A stretch of DNA of 64,000 nt, from NCBI RefSeq assembly GCF_000633255.1, contig NZ_AYMJ01000005.1, positions 1 to 64,000 of the forward strand, given 5' to 3'. Positions 42,649-53,575 of the stretch are shown piece by piece (within the stretch, counting starts at the first letter, position 1; every line of letters starts with the position of its first letter). The position numbers and the translations under genes were made by a program. The stretch is from Pseudomonas sp. H1h. GTDB taxonomy: Bacteria > Pseudomonadota > Gammaproteobacteria > Pseudomonadales > Pseudomonadaceae. The notes under the pieces were generated by a model, which worked only from the letters and a program-made list of their open reading frames with translations, was not told where the DNA came from and searched no databases.

Positions 42649-42681
42649 AGTATGCAATTCCCGAGCATTTAAGTCAACTAT
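42649..42681 (-). promoter_or_regulatory. isc promoter with IscR type 1 site
   Basis: On the minus strand, -35 TTGACT (42677-42672) and -10 CATACT (42654-42649) are 17 bases apart. A 25-bp type 1 IscR site covers 42681-42657, with arms ATAGTTGAC and CTCGGGAAT, nearly as in the E. coli isc promoter. This implies feedback repression by holo-IscR. Confidence 0.8.
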
Positions 42682-42776
42682 AAGACCTAGTGCTTTAGTC
42701 GGGTTTACCCGCAAAAGAGCGCGCGCATCATAGCAAAGGCTGGCGGCGTACAGCCAGCAGTACCGCGCCATCGTTC

Positions 42777-42834
42777 TTCGCGAGCAGGCTCGCCCCCACA
42801 AGGGAATACATTTCAATTGTGGGGGCGACCCGGT
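42777..42834. repeat. REP pair, right arm truncated
   Basis: TTCGCGAGCAGGCTCGCCCC at 42777 faces a short arm TGTGGGGGCGACCCGG at 42818. It lies directly after the cysE stop. Confidence 0.7.
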
Positions 42835-43614
42835 TTAGCTGGCCTGGCTCTGATCCTTGCCTTTCACACAGGCGAAATCTTCTTCACGCAGCTCAGGCAG
42901 ATCTTTCGCACAATAGTTACTGCCCAGATCCTTCAGTGCACCGCACATCCCTTCCAGCCGCCCGTCCACCGCCTGCAGGTGATCGAGCAGCTGACCAATG
43001 GCGCGAGCCACCGGATCGGGCATGTCTTCGCTGACACCATAGGCATCGAAACCGATCTTCTCGGCCATCGCCTTGCGCTTGGCATCCTGCTCTTCATCGG
43101 ACTTGACGATGATCCGGCCTGGAATACCCACCACCGTGGCACCCGGCGGCACTTCTTTGGTCACCACGGCATTCGAACCGACTTTGGCGCCAGCTCCAAC
43201 AGTGAACGGCCCGAGCACCTTGGCGCCGGCACCGACCACCACACCGTCACCCAATGTCGGATGGCGCTTGCCTTTGTTCCAGCTGGTGCCGCCGAGGGTC
43301 ACACCCTGATAAATGGTCACGTCATCACCAATCTCGGCGGTTTCGCCAATGACGATGCCCATGCCGTGGTCGATGAAGAAGCGCCGGCCGACCTTGGCGC
43401 CCGGATGAATCTCGATCCCGGTCAACCAGCGACCGAAGTTGGACACCAGTCGCGCCAGCCATTTCAGCTCGTTACGCCACAACATGCCAGCCAACCGATG
43501 AATCCAGATCGCATGCATGCCGGGGTAGCAGGTCAGGACTTCAAAAGCGTTACGCGCCGCCGGGTCTCGATGGAATACGCTTTGGATATCTTCACGCAAA
43601 CGCTCAAACATCAT
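42835..43614 (-). CDS. cysE: serine O-acetyltransferase
   Basis: Makes O-acetylserine, the carbon skeleton for cysteine, which also supplies sulfur to IscS. It has 259 residues: an N-terminal helical domain ([16 protein letters not shown]) and a C-terminal left-handed beta-helix of hexapeptide repeats ([20 protein letters not shown]). Its stop codon abuts a REP element, and its start follows trmJ directly. An ATG at 43611 is an alternative start. Confidence 0.95.
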   Translation of the reverse strand: MMFERLREDIQSVFHRDPAARNAFEVLTCYPGMHAIWIHRLAGMLWRNELKWLARLVSNFGRWLTGIEIHPGAKVGRRFFIDHGMGIVIGETAEIGDDVTIYQGVTLGGTSWNKGKRHPTLGDGVVVGAGAKVLGPFTVGAGAKVGSNAVVTKEVPPGATVVGIPGRIIVKSDEEQDAKRKAMAEKIGFDAYGVSEDMPDPVARAIGQLLDHLQAVDGRLEGMCGALKDLGSNYCAKDLPELREEDFACVKGKDQSQAS

Positions 43615-44385
43615 TCAGTCCTTCCGCTTAAGAAGCTCACCACGGGCCGCTTTCTGGGTTTCCGTGAGAATGCCACGCAAAATATTCATTTCCGCCCGGC
43701 TGACCGAGCTGCGTCCGTACAACCGGCGCAGGCGCGCCATCAGGTGCCGTGGTTTTTCCGGATCGAGAAACTCGATGGCGACCAGCGTCTGCTCCAGATG
43801 CTCATAGAAGCGCTCAAGCTCATCCATGGTCGCAAGCTCGGCGCTTTTCACCGAGGCCACTTCTTCTTTCTCGATCTTGGTCGGCTGCCCTTGAGCGGCC
43901 AGCCAGGCCATGCGCACTTCATAGCTCAACACCTGCACCGCCGCCCCGAGGTTCAGCGAGCTGAACTCAGGATCGGAGGGGATGTGCACGTGAAAGTGAC
44001 ATCGCTGCAGCTCGTCATTGGTCAGGCCGGAGTCTTCACGACCGAATACCAGAGCGATCTCCGCCCCCTGCCCCGCCTCTTCAACCACTTTGCTGCCGCA
44101 TTCGCGAGGATCGAGCAGTGGCCAGGGAATGCGACGGTCACGGGCGCTGGTGCCCAGCACCAGATTGCAGCCAACCAGAGCGTCCTCCAGGGTGGCAACG
44201 ACCTGCGCGTTTTCAAGGATGTCCCCGGCACCGGAAGCGCGCGCATCGGCTTCGTGATGCGGAAACAACCGCGGTTCGACCAGCACCAGCCGCGACAGAC
44301 CCATGTTTTTCATGGCGCGCGCGGCCCCGCCGATGTTGCCGGGGTGGCTGGTATTGACCAGGACAACACGAATGTTCTGCAGCAA
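43615..44385 (-). CDS. trmJ: tRNA (cytidine/uridine-2'-O-)-methyltransferase TrmJ
   Basis: A SPOUT-class methyltransferase of 256 residues that methylates the ribose at position 32 of several tRNAs. The N-terminus VVLVNTSHPGNIGGAARAM, the LVFGREDSGL motif and the SLNLGAAVQVLSYE knot region are typical. It is divergent from suhB and adjacent to cysE. Confidence 0.94.
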   Translation of the reverse strand: MLQNIRVVLVNTSHPGNIGGAARAMKNMGLSRLVLVEPRLFPHHEADARASGAGDILENAQVVATLEDALVGCNLVLGTSARDRRIPWPLLDPRECGSKVVEEAGQGAEIALVFGREDSGLTNDELQRCHFHVHIPSDPEFSSLNLGAAVQVLSYEVRMAWLAAQGQPTKIEKEEVASVKSAELATMDELERFYEHLEQTLVAIEFLDPEKPRHLMARLRRLYGRSSVSRAEMNILRGILTETQKAARGELLKRKD

Positions 44386-44466
44386 GGGAGGCGCTCTCGG
44401 ACACAGGAAAGGGGTGCAAATCTTACAGAACAGCCTACCGTTAAGCTATGAAAGCGAACAGCGTCC

Positions 44467-44494
44467 TTCACCTGAAGAAAAGTTCTGATAGAAT
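44467..44494 (+). promoter_or_regulatory. candidate suhB promoter
   Basis: TTCACC (44467-44472) and TAGAAT (44489-44494) with a 16-base spacer, 37 bases upstream of the suhB ATG. Confidence 0.45.
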
Positions 44495-44530
44495 GCGCGG
44501 CTTTCTTTAACAACCTTAGGTGACACATCC

Positions 44531-45349
44531 ATGCAGCCCATGCTGAATATCGCGCTGCGCGCCGCCCGCAGCGCCAGTGAACTGATCTTCCGCTCCATCG
44601 AGCGCCTGGATACCATCAAGGTCGACGAAAAAGACGCCAAGGATTATGTATCCGAGGTGGATCGCGCCGCCGAACAGAAAATCATCGACGCCCTGCGCAA
44701 GGCTTACCCGAATCACTCGATCCAGGGTGAAGAGACCGGCATGCACGTCGGTAACGGCATCGAAGGCGAAGAGTACCTGTGGATCATCGATCCGCTGGAC
44801 GGCACCACCAACTTCCTGCGTGGCATTCCTCACTTTGCTGTCAGCATTGCCTGCAAATACCGTGGTCGCCTGGAACACGCAGTGGTTCTGGACCCGGTTC
44901 GCCAAGAAGAATTCACCGCCAGCCGTGGTCGCGGTGCTCAACTGAACGGTCGTCGCCTGCGCGTCAGCGGTCGCACCAGCCTCGACGGCGCCCTGCTCGG
45001 CACTGGCTTTCCGTTCCGCGATGACCAGATGGACAACCTCGATAACTACCTGGGCATGTTCCGCGCCCTGGTCGGCCAGACTGCCGGCATCCGCCGCGCC
45101 GGTTCCGCCAGCCTGGACCTGGCCTACGTGGCTGCCGGCCGTTTCGACGCGTTCTGGGAGTCGGGCCTGTCCGAGTGGGACATGGCTGCAGGCGCCCTGC
45201 TGATCCAGGAAGCAGGCGGTCTGGTGAGCGACTTCACCGGCGGTCACGATTTCCTTGAAAAAGGCCACATCGTTGCCGGCAACACCAAATGCTTCAAAGC
45301 AGTACTGACGGCGATCCAGCCGCATCTGCCAGCTTCGCTGAAGCGCTAA
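44531..45349 (+). CDS. suhB: inositol-1-monophosphatase / SuhB
   Basis: A Mg-dependent phosphatase of 272 residues. The metal-binding motif DPLDGTTNF and the second aspartate in EWDMAAGALL are intact. E. coli SuhB also works as a transcription factor in the rRNA antitermination complex; P. aeruginosa SuhB affects virulence control. It is followed by a UUCG-loop terminator. Confidence 0.95.
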   Translation: MQPMLNIALRAARSASELIFRSIERLDTIKVDEKDAKDYVSEVDRAAEQKIIDALRKAYPNHSIQGEETGMHVGNGIEGEEYLWIIDPLDGTTNFLRGIPHFAVSIACKYRGRLEHAVVLDPVRQEEFTASRGRGAQLNGRRLRVSGRTSLDGALLGTGFPFRDDQMDNLDNYLGMFRALVGQTAGIRRAGSASLDLAYVAAGRFDAFWESGLSEWDMAAGALLIQEAGGLVSDFTGGHDFLEKGHIVAGNTKCFKAVLTAIQPHLPASLKR

Positions 45350-45368
45350 GCTTCCCGCGAAACGCAAA

Positions 45369-45394
45369 AAAGCACCCTTCGGGGTGCTTTTTTT
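45369..45394 (+). terminator. rho-independent terminator of suhB
   Basis: AAAGCACCC and GGGTGCTTT form a stem capped by a TTCG tetraloop, followed by a run of T. Confidence 0.92.
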
Positions 45395-45427
45395 ATGCCC
45401 GCGATTACAGCCCCTCCACAAAGACCC

Positions 45428-45517
45428 TGCGGGAGCCGGTTTGCTCGCGAATGCGGTCTACCATCCAGAATTGATGTTGAGTCACGCGCCGCCTTCGCGA
45501 GCAAGCCCGCTCCCACC
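45428..45517. repeat. REP inverted pair
   Basis: TGCGGGAGCCGGTTTGCTCG at 45428 and its reverse-complement arm at 45492-45517, between suhB and the convergent glycine-zipper gene. Confidence 0.8.
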
Positions 45518-45550
45518 GTGGATTGGGGTGGAGACTGAAATCACAGGCAC

Positions 45551-45574
45551 AAAAAAGCACCCCGCAGGGTGCTT
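45551..45574 (-). terminator. rho-independent terminator of the glycine-zipper gene
   Basis: On the minus strand AAGCACCC and GGGTGCTT pair around TGCG, followed by TTTT. Confidence 0.8.
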
Positions 45575-45594
45575 CTTGTTTAAACAGTCGGTCT

Positions 45595-46143
45595 TTATTG
45601 ACCCGGCTGATTCTGCGACAGAATCAACTTGCCTTCCTTGTCGACCGGAATCTGATTGCCCGGATCACGATCCATCCGCACCTTGCCTTCCTTGCCATCC
45701 AGCGAATAACGCACGTCGTAACCTACAACCTTGTCACTGATGTCATTCACTGTATTGCAGCGAGTCTGAGTGGTGGTGTAGGTGTCGCGATTCTGCATGC
45801 CTTCCTGCACCTTGTTACCGGCGTAACCGCCACCGACCGCACCAGCAACGGTAGCAATTTTCTTGCCGTTACCGCCGCCGACCATATTACCCAGCAGACC
45901 ACCGCCTACCGCACCGAGCACCGTACCCACGATCTGGTGCTGGTCCTTGACCGGCGCCTGACGGGTTACAGCAACATCCTTGCACACTTCACGTGGAGTC
46001 TTGATCTGTGTTTTAACCGGTTCAACGGCCAACACTTGCGCATACTCAGGGCCGCTTTTAACCAGGCTGTAGGTGGCAACAGCACCCCCGGCAGTCACAC
46101 CGACAGCACCCAATACCGCACCAACCAGCAACGACTTGTTCAC
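45595..46143 (-). CDS. glycine-zipper 2TM-domain protein (SlyB-like)
   Basis: A 182-residue envelope protein. An N-terminal hydrophobic segment (LLVGAVLGAVGVTAGGAVA) could anchor it or act as an uncleaved signal. A central glycine zipper, IVGTVLGAVGGGLLGNMVGGG and its continuation, is the 2TM pattern of the SlyB / rickettsial 17-kDa antigen group. The C-terminus is a small beta domain. No lipobox cysteine is seen. The exact role is unknown; relatives stabilise the outer membrane. Confidence 0.8.
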   Translation of the reverse strand: MNKSLLVGAVLGAVGVTAGGAVATYSLVKSGPEYAQVLAVEPVKTQIKTPREVCKDVAVTRQAPVKDQHQIVGTVLGAVGGGLLGNMVGGGNGKKIATVAGAVGGGYAGNKVQEGMQNRDTYTTTQTRCNTVNDISDKVVGYDVRYSLDGKEGKVRMDRDPGNQIPVDKEGKLILSQNQPGQ

Positions 46144-46202
46144 ATGAACCTCCTGACCATCACATGCGGGACGCGCCCGCGCTTCTCCCAGCCTTGGAGC
46201 AT

Positions 46203-46235
46203 AAAAAAAGGCGCGAGTTCAACTCGCGCCTTTTT
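46203..46235 (-). terminator. rho-independent terminator of the sec genes
   Basis: GGCGCGAG and CTCGCGCC pair around TTCAA, with A and T runs on both sides. On the minus strand it follows secF. Confidence 0.9.
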
Positions 46236-46264
46236 CGGGCTGACAACCGGAGAAGCGATGGCCG

Positions 46265-47179
46265 TTATGGACGGTCGTCGATTTCCTTCTCGGTGTTGGC
46301 CGGAGGAATCAGGTCCTCGGTACTCAGGTTCAGCCAGATCAGCACCACGTTAGCGATGTAGATCGACGAGTAAGTACCCGCCAGAACACCGATGAACAGC
46401 GCGATGGAGAAACCGAACAGGTTGTCGCCACCAAAGAACAGCAGCGCCGCGATCGCCAGCAAGGTGGAGATCGACGTCGCCATGGTGCGCAGCAGGGTCT
46501 GGGTGGTCGAGATGTTGATGTTCTCGATCAGCGAAGCCTTGCGCAGCACACGGAAGTTCTCACGAACCCGGTCGAATACCACGATGGTGTCGTTCAGCGA
46601 GTAACCAATGATCGCCAGCACCGCCGCCAGCACCGTCAGGTCGAAGGTGATCTGGAAGAACGACAGGATACCGACGGTCACGATCACGTCGTGAATCAGC
46701 GAAACGATGGCGCCGACCGCAAATTTCCACTGAAAGCGGAAAGCCAGGTAGATCAGGATGCCGCCGAGCGCCAGCAGCATGCCGAGGCCGCCCTGGTCGC
46801 GCAGTTCTTCACCGACCTGCGGGCCGACGAATTCGACGCGCTTGACGGTAGCCGGGTTGTCGCCGCCGACTTTCTGCAGCGCTGCTGCGACCTGATGACC
46901 CAGCTGCGGATCTTCACCCGGCATGCGCACCAGCAGGTCGGTGGTCGCACCGAAGTTCTGCACGATGGCTTCGTGATAACCGGAAGTCACCAGTTGCTCG
47001 CGCACCTTGGTAACGTCAGCCGGACGCTCGTAGGTCAGCTCGATGAGCGTACCGCCGGTGAAGTCCAGACCCCAGTTCATGCCCTTGTGGACGACGCTGA
47101 AAATAGCCAGCAACGTGAGAAACACTGTGACGCCGAACGCGAAGTTGCGAACGCCCATGAAGTTGATTGTACGTAACAT
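46265..47179 (-). CDS. secF: protein translocase subunit SecF
   Basis: An inner-membrane protein of 304 residues. With SecD and YajC it uses the proton gradient to drive late steps of protein export. It has six membrane helices and a periplasmic domain after the first (NWGLDFTGGTLIEL). The family motif ALIIGYSLND-like (LAIIGYSLNDTIVVFDRVRE) is present. It lies ten bases downstream of secD. Confidence 0.96.
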   Translation of the reverse strand: MLRTINFMGVRNFAFGVTVFLTLLAIFSVVHKGMNWGLDFTGGTLIELTYERPADVTKVREQLVTSGYHEAIVQNFGATTDLLVRMPGEDPQLGHQVAAALQKVGGDNPATVKRVEFVGPQVGEELRDQGGLGMLLALGGILIYLAFRFQWKFAVGAIVSLIHDVIVTVGILSFFQITFDLTVLAAVLAIIGYSLNDTIVVFDRVRENFRVLRKASLIENINISTTQTLLRTMATSISTLLAIAALLFFGGDNLFGFSIALFIGVLAGTYSSIYIANVVLIWLNLSTEDLIPPANTEKEIDDRP

Positions 47180-47188
47180 GGCAGCCCC

Positions 47189-49060
47189 TTAAATCCACAA
47201 CTTCTTGAAGTCACGTCCGCCGAAGATCAGGTTGACCATTGCGCGGGTCACCATGATGGCCGTGAACATCGAGGTAAAGATCCCGAGGGACATGGTCACT
47301 GCGAAACCCTTCACCGGGCCGGTGCCCATGGCGAAGAGGATGCCGCCGACCAGCAGAGTGGTCAGGTTGGCGTCGAGAATCGCGGTGAATGCCCGGCCGA
47401 AGCCTTCGTTGATTGCACGCTGCACGGTCATGCCCGCGGCGATCTCTTCACGGATCCGCGAGAAGATCAGCACGTTGGCGTCGACCGCCATGCCCATGGT
47501 CAACACGATACCGGCGATACCAGGCAAGGTCAGCGTTGCACCCAGCAACGACATCAGCGCCAGCAGCAGCACCATGTTCACCGCCAGCGCGACGGTGGCG
47601 ATCAGGCCGAAGAAGCGGTAGATGGCGATGATGAACAGCGAGACGAACAGCATGCCCCACAGCGATGCATCGATACCCTTGGTGATGTTGTCAGCACCCA
47701 GGCTCGGACCGATTGTGCGCTCTTCAGCGAAGTACATCGGAGCCGCCAGACCACCGGCACGCAGCAGCAGCGCCAGCTCGGACGATTCGCCCTGGCCGTT
47801 CAGGCCGGTGATGCGGAACTGCGCACCCAGCGGCGACTGAATGGTCGCCAGGCTGATGATCTTCTTCTCTTCCTTGAACGTCTGTACCGCGACGTCTTTC
47901 TCGACGCCGTCCACAACCTGCTTGACGTAGGTGGTCACCGGACGCTGTTCGATGAAGATCACCGCCATGCTGCGACCCACGTTCGAACGGGTCGCGCGGC
48001 TCATCAGCTCGCCACCGTGACCATCCAGACGGATGTTCACTTCAGGTGTACCGTGCTGCGAATCGAAACCGGCCTTGGCGTCGGTCACCTGGTCACCGGT
48101 GATGATCAAACCACGCTCGATCTGTACCGGAGGACGCTTGCCTTCACGGAACTCGAAAGTTTCGGAGGTGGCTTTCGAAGCACCCGGCTCTGCAGCCAGA
48201 CGGAATTCAAGGTTGGCTGTCTTGCCGAGGATACGCTTGGCTTCGGCAGTGTCCTGCACGCCCGGCAGCTCAACCACGATGCGGTTGGCGCCCTGACGCT
48301 GGACGATCGGCTCGGCAACACCCAGCTCGTTGACGCGGTTACGTACCGTGGTCAAGTTCTGCTTGATGGAGTATTCACGGATTTCCGCCAGCTTGGCCGG
48401 GGTCATCGCCAGACGCAGCACCGGTTGACCGTTGAGGTCGGCCGGAACAATGTCGAAATCATTGAAGTTCTTGCGGATCAGCGCACGGGCCTGTTCGCGG
48501 GAATCAGCATCGCTGAAGCCCAACTGAATGGCACCGCCCAGTTGCGGCAGGCTGCGATAGCGCAGCTTCTCTTTGCGCAGCAGGCTCTTGACGTCACCTT
48601 CGTAGACTTTCAGGCGTGCATCGAGGGCTTTGTCCATGTCCACTTCGAGCAGGAAGTGCACACCACCGGACAAGTCCAGGCCCAGCTTCATCGGGTGCGC
48701 ACCCAGGTTGCGCAGCCATTGCGGGGTGGTTTGTGCCAGGTTCAATGCGACGACGTAGTCATCACCCAATGCCTTGCGTACAACGTCTTTGGCCGGCAAC
48801 TGGTCTTCAGCCTTGGTCAGACGGATCAGGCCGCCCTTGCCGTTGGCCGCCAGGCTCGAAGCCTTGACGTTGATTCCGGACTCACGCAGCGCCGTGCTGA
48901 CGCGATCCAGATCGGCCTGATTCACCTGCAGAGCCGTGCTGGCGCCGCTGATCTGAATGGCCGGGTCATCGGGGTATAGATTCGGAGCGGAATAAATCAG
49001 ACCGATCGCCAGCACCGCCAGGATCAGAATGTATTTCCACAGAGGATATTTGTTCAGCAT
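47189..49060 (-). CDS. secD: protein translocase subunit SecD
   Basis: A partner of SecF with 623 residues: one N-terminal membrane helix, a large periplasmic domain (P1 head and base, starting GLDLSGGVHFLLEVD), and five C-terminal helices with GMAVDANVLIFSRIREE. I chose ATG 49060 (MLNKYPLWKY). A GC-rich hairpin without a T-tract lies between yajC and secD (about 49078-49103), perhaps an mRNA-processing or attenuating site. Confidence 0.96.
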   Translation of the reverse strand: MLNKYPLWKYILILAVLAIGLIYSAPNLYPDDPAIQISGASTALQVNQADLDRVSTALRESGINVKASSLAANGKGGLIRLTKAEDQLPAKDVVRKALGDDYVVALNLAQTTPQWLRNLGAHPMKLGLDLSGGVHFLLEVDMDKALDARLKVYEGDVKSLLRKEKLRYRSLPQLGGAIQLGFSDADSREQARALIRKNFNDFDIVPADLNGQPVLRLAMTPAKLAEIREYSIKQNLTTVRNRVNELGVAEPIVQRQGANRIVVELPGVQDTAEAKRILGKTANLEFRLAAEPGASKATSETFEFREGKRPPVQIERGLIITGDQVTDAKAGFDSQHGTPEVNIRLDGHGGELMSRATRSNVGRSMAVIFIEQRPVTTYVKQVVDGVEKDVAVQTFKEEKKIISLATIQSPLGAQFRITGLNGQGESSELALLLRAGGLAAPMYFAEERTIGPSLGADNITKGIDASLWGMLFVSLFIIAIYRFFGLIATVALAVNMVLLLALMSLLGATLTLPGIAGIVLTMGMAVDANVLIFSRIREEIAAGMTVQRAINEGFGRAFTAILDANLTTLLVGGILFAMGTGPVKGFAVTMSLGIFTSMFTAIMVTRAMVNLIFGGRDFKKLWI

Positions 49061-49124
49061 CACGCCGCCCGTTATGACGCGGGGCGCCTTGCGCGCCCCG
49101 TCGATTGAGTAGAAGTTGTTGCCC

Positions 49125-49463
49125 TTAGATCGCTTTCAGCGTGCCTTTTGGCAGCGTGGCGGCGATGGCGCCCTTCTGGAACTTCATTTCCACGGTGTCG
49201 GAAACTTCCAGAACCACGAAGTCATCGGCCACTTTGGTGATCTTGCCGGCGATGCCGCCGGTGGTGACCACTTCGTCGCCCTTGGCAAGGCTGCTCAGCA
49301 GGTTCTTCTGCTCTTTGGCGCGCTTGGCCTGTGGACGCCAGATCATCAGGTAGAAGATGACCAGGAAGCCGACCAGGAAAATCCACTCGAAGCCGCCGCC
49401 CATTGGGCCGGCAGCAGCCGGTGCAGCTGCGTCAGCCATGGCGTTAGAGATAAAAAAGCTCAT
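49125..49463 (-). CDS. yajC: Sec translocon accessory protein YajC
   Basis: A 112-residue single-span membrane protein of the SecDF-YajC complex. One membrane helix (FEWIFLVGFLVIFYLMIW) is followed by RPQAKRAKEQKNLLSSL and a small beta domain. It lies upstream of secD and downstream of tgt. Confidence 0.95.
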   Translation of the reverse strand: MSFFISNAMADAAAPAAAGPMGGGFEWIFLVGFLVIFYLMIWRPQAKRAKEQKNLLSSLAKGDEVVTTGGIAGKITKVADDFVVLEVSDTVEMKFQKGAIAATLPKGTLKAI

Positions 49464-49506
49464 TTAGCACTCCAGTTGCAAATGTTGAATCTTGGGGTCA
49501 GAAAAC

Positions 49507-51701
<2,195 letters not shown>

Positions 51702-51767
51702 GATGGGGTTCGTCTAGCAGGGCCGGAAAGTCTAGCGGAAATATCGAAAATTGACCATGAAACGTGA

Positions 51768-51796
51768 TTGACCAACGGTAATCACCTCTCTATACT
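51768..51796 (+). promoter_or_regulatory. promoter of tRNA-Leu
   Basis: TTGACC (51768-51773) and TATACT (51791-51796) with a 17-base spacer, 13 bases before the mature tRNA start. Confidence 0.8.
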
Positions 51797-51809
51797 TCGC
51801 CGCCATTGA

Positions 51810-51894
51810 GCCCTGATGGCGGAATTGGTAGACGCGGCGGATTCAAAATCCGTTTTCGAAAGGAGTGGGAGTTCGAGTCTCCCTCGGGGCACCA
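51810..51894 (+). tRNA. tRNA-Leu (CAA anticodon)
   Basis: An 85-base class II tRNA with encoded CCA. The acceptor arms GCCCTGA and TCGGGGC pair with one G-T. The D-loop has GGAATTGGTAGACGC, the anticodon loop is TTCAAAA (anticodon CAA, reads UUG), a variable arm follows, and the T-loop is GTTCGAGTC. It is the likely integration site of the element that follows, as leuX is in enterobacteria. Confidence 0.95.
51856..51894. other. probable attachment site (3' part of tRNA-Leu)
   Basis: P4-type integrases usually recombine in the 3' half of a tRNA gene, which stays intact after insertion. The integrase gene begins 164 bases downstream in the normal orientation. The exact core cannot be set because the second copy (attR) is outside the window. 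Confidence 0.45.
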
Positions 51895-51938
51895 CATAGC
51901 AGTATCTGAGAGTCTCTACCAGCCTCTCAGATCCATAG

Positions 51939-51964
51939 AAACCGGCCACTTGGCCGGTTTTTTT
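51939..51964 (+). terminator. terminator of tRNA-Leu
   Basis: AAACCGGCCA and TGGCCGGTTT form a 10-bp stem with a two-base centre, followed by TTTT. Confidence 0.85.
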
Positions 51965-51983
51965 ATGCCTGTCTGTCCACCAC

Positions 51984-52056
51984 TGTATCCCCTTATCCGT
52001 TGTATCCCTGTATCCCTGCTTGTATCCTGAGAAAAATACCGAACTTTGGGATACAA
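51984..52056. repeat. TGTATCC repeats upstream of the integrase gene
   Basis: TGTATCC occurs at 51984, 52001, 52009 and 52021 in direct orientation and as GGGATACAA at 52048 in reverse, three bases before the integrase ATG. Candidate arm-type binding sites for the integrase or excisionase, or an operator. Confidence 0.55.
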
Positions 52057-52058
52057 GG

Positions 52059-53300
52059 ATGAAGCGCGCAGACATCAAGCGCCGCCCTCTCGCTGACACT
52101 ACGCTTGCGGGACTGGAGCCGGAATCAAAGGAATACCGAGAACTGGACGGAAACGGTCTCTACTTCAGGGTTAAACCTGATGGTGGTAAATCCTGGCAGC
52201 TTCGCTACAAACGTCCGGCGGGCAATTGGGCTTGGATGGGGCTCGGGGGTTACCCGGAAGTAAGTGGTGCGTTGGCACGAGACAAAGCTGCGGAACTGCG
52301 CAAGGTAGTTAGCAGCGGGGCCGATCCTCTCGAACAGAAACGCTCTGCCAAAGCTGCCATTGATGCTGCCAGGACTCGGACCTTCCGAGCTGCTGCTGAA
52401 GCTTGGCTCAAGGCCAAAGAAGAAAAGGGCCTCGCCCCGTCCACGATTAACAAAATCCGCACCTACCTCGACAAAGACATACTCCCGGCGCTGGGAGATA
52501 AGCCCCTTGACGAAATCACTCGTACTGACTGTGCAGAACTCCAAGCATCTCTCGAAGCCCGGGATGCACACAACGTGGCAGAGAAGTGCCGCACGTGGAT
52601 CAATCAGATATTCGGGCGAGCCATCGGTCTAGGCCTTACGGAAAACGATCCAGGTAGCCGCCTGCGAGATATTGCAGCTCAAGCCCCGAAGACTCAGCAG
52701 CATCCTCATTTGCTGGAGCCTGAGTTGGCAGAGTTCCTCCAAGCACTCAAAAATACCCCCAGCAGGCTGACGGCCCGAACTGCTGCATGGCTCTGTATCT
52801 GGACCGCATCTAGACCGGGCATGGTTCGGTTAGCTGAATGGAAAGAGTTCGACCTGGATAAAGCGATATGGACGACGCCTGCCGCCAAGATGAAGATGCG
52901 CAGGGACTTTGTGTGCCCACTTCCTAAGCAAGCTCTTTCCGCTCTCCAAGAACTTCATTGCCTTACAGGTCGTAGTCGCTGGCTGTTCCCTGGTGTGGGC
53001 GCTAAGAATCCAACGATTAGCGAAAACACCATCAATAAGGTCTTCGCGACGGTTGGTTACAAAGGTCGCTTGGTTGGTCATGGTACTCGTCACACCGCCA
53101 GCACTCTGCTCAGGGAACACGGCTGGCCGAAAGAACATGTCGAAGCGCAGCTTGCTCACAAAGAAGAGGGAATATCTGGGGTATACAACAAGGCTCAATA
53201 CCTTGAGCACCGGGTGAAGATGATGCAGTGGTACGCAGATCACCTTGATGCTTTAGCAAGTGGAAAAGTAATCAATGGCAAGTCCGGGAAAGCGGTATGA
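52059..53300 (+). CDS. int: tyrosine recombinase, P4-type integrase
   Basis: Site-specific recombinase of 413 residues that inserts and excises the element at the tRNA-Leu gene. An N-terminal DUF4102-like arm-binding domain (YRELDGNGLYFRVKPDGGK) is followed by a core-binding domain and the catalytic domain. Catalytic residues seen are Arg252 (TASRPGMVR), His341 and Arg344 (HGTRH), His367 and probably Tyr376 (GVYNKAQY). I chose ATG 52059, with AAGGATG context; a start at 52020 would read through the TGTATCC repeats. Confidence 0.95.
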   Translation: MKRADIKRRPLADTTLAGLEPESKEYRELDGNGLYFRVKPDGGKSWQLRYKRPAGNWAWMGLGGYPEVSGALARDKAAELRKVVSSGADPLEQKRSAKAAIDAARTRTFRAAAEAWLKAKEEKGLAPSTINKIRTYLDKDILPALGDKPLDEITRTDCAELQASLEARDAHNVAEKCRTWINQIFGRAIGLGLTENDPGSRLRDIAAQAPKTQQHPHLLEPELAEFLQALKNTPSRLTARTAAWLCIWTASRPGMVRLAEWKEFDLDKAIWTTPAAKMKMRRDFVCPLPKQALSALQELHCLTGRSRWLFPGVGAKNPTISENTINKVFATVGYKGRLVGHGTRHTASTLLREHGWPKEHVEAQLAHKEEGISGVYNKAQYLEHRVKMMQWYADHLDALASGKVINGKSGKAV

Positions 53301-53575
53301 CTACGCATATCCATACTCCCCTCAAAATCCATGTTACCGGTGTTACTCGTGTAACGACCTTGGCCAAACGCCCGGGTTCATTGGCTTTCAAGCCCGTTAC
53401 ACTCATGAGCGACCTTCCGTACACCTCGTGTGACATTGACCAAACGTGTAACGCTAGAGCGATCCCATACTCGCTGCGGGCAGGCGTCGGGTTAGGCGTG
53501 TGCCGCTGGAGACGATTGCACGACACAGGGCGCGGGATTGAGCGAAATGCTTTGGGGCAACATCAATGCCCGTAA
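53297..53575 (+). CDS. possible small protein, weakly supported
   Basis: A 92-codon frame whose ATG overlaps the integrase stop (ATGA) and whose end overlaps the next gene. I recognise no family and the composition is irregular. The DNA contains several GTTAC/GTAAC units (53342-53355 is GTTAC-TCGT-GTAAC) and two TTGRCCAAACG copies (53360, 53436), so it may be a regulatory or replication site instead of a gene. Confidence 0.3.
   Translation: MTTHIHTPLKIHVTGVTRVTTLAKRPGSLAFKPVTLMSDLPYTSCDIDQTCNARAIPYSLRAGVGLGVCRWRRLHDTGRGIERNALGQHQCP

Noticed and set aside
51984..52056. CRISPR array
   Set aside because: The TGTATCC repeats are only 7-9 bases with irregular short spacing and there are no cas genes; the REP pairs elsewhere are not arrays either.
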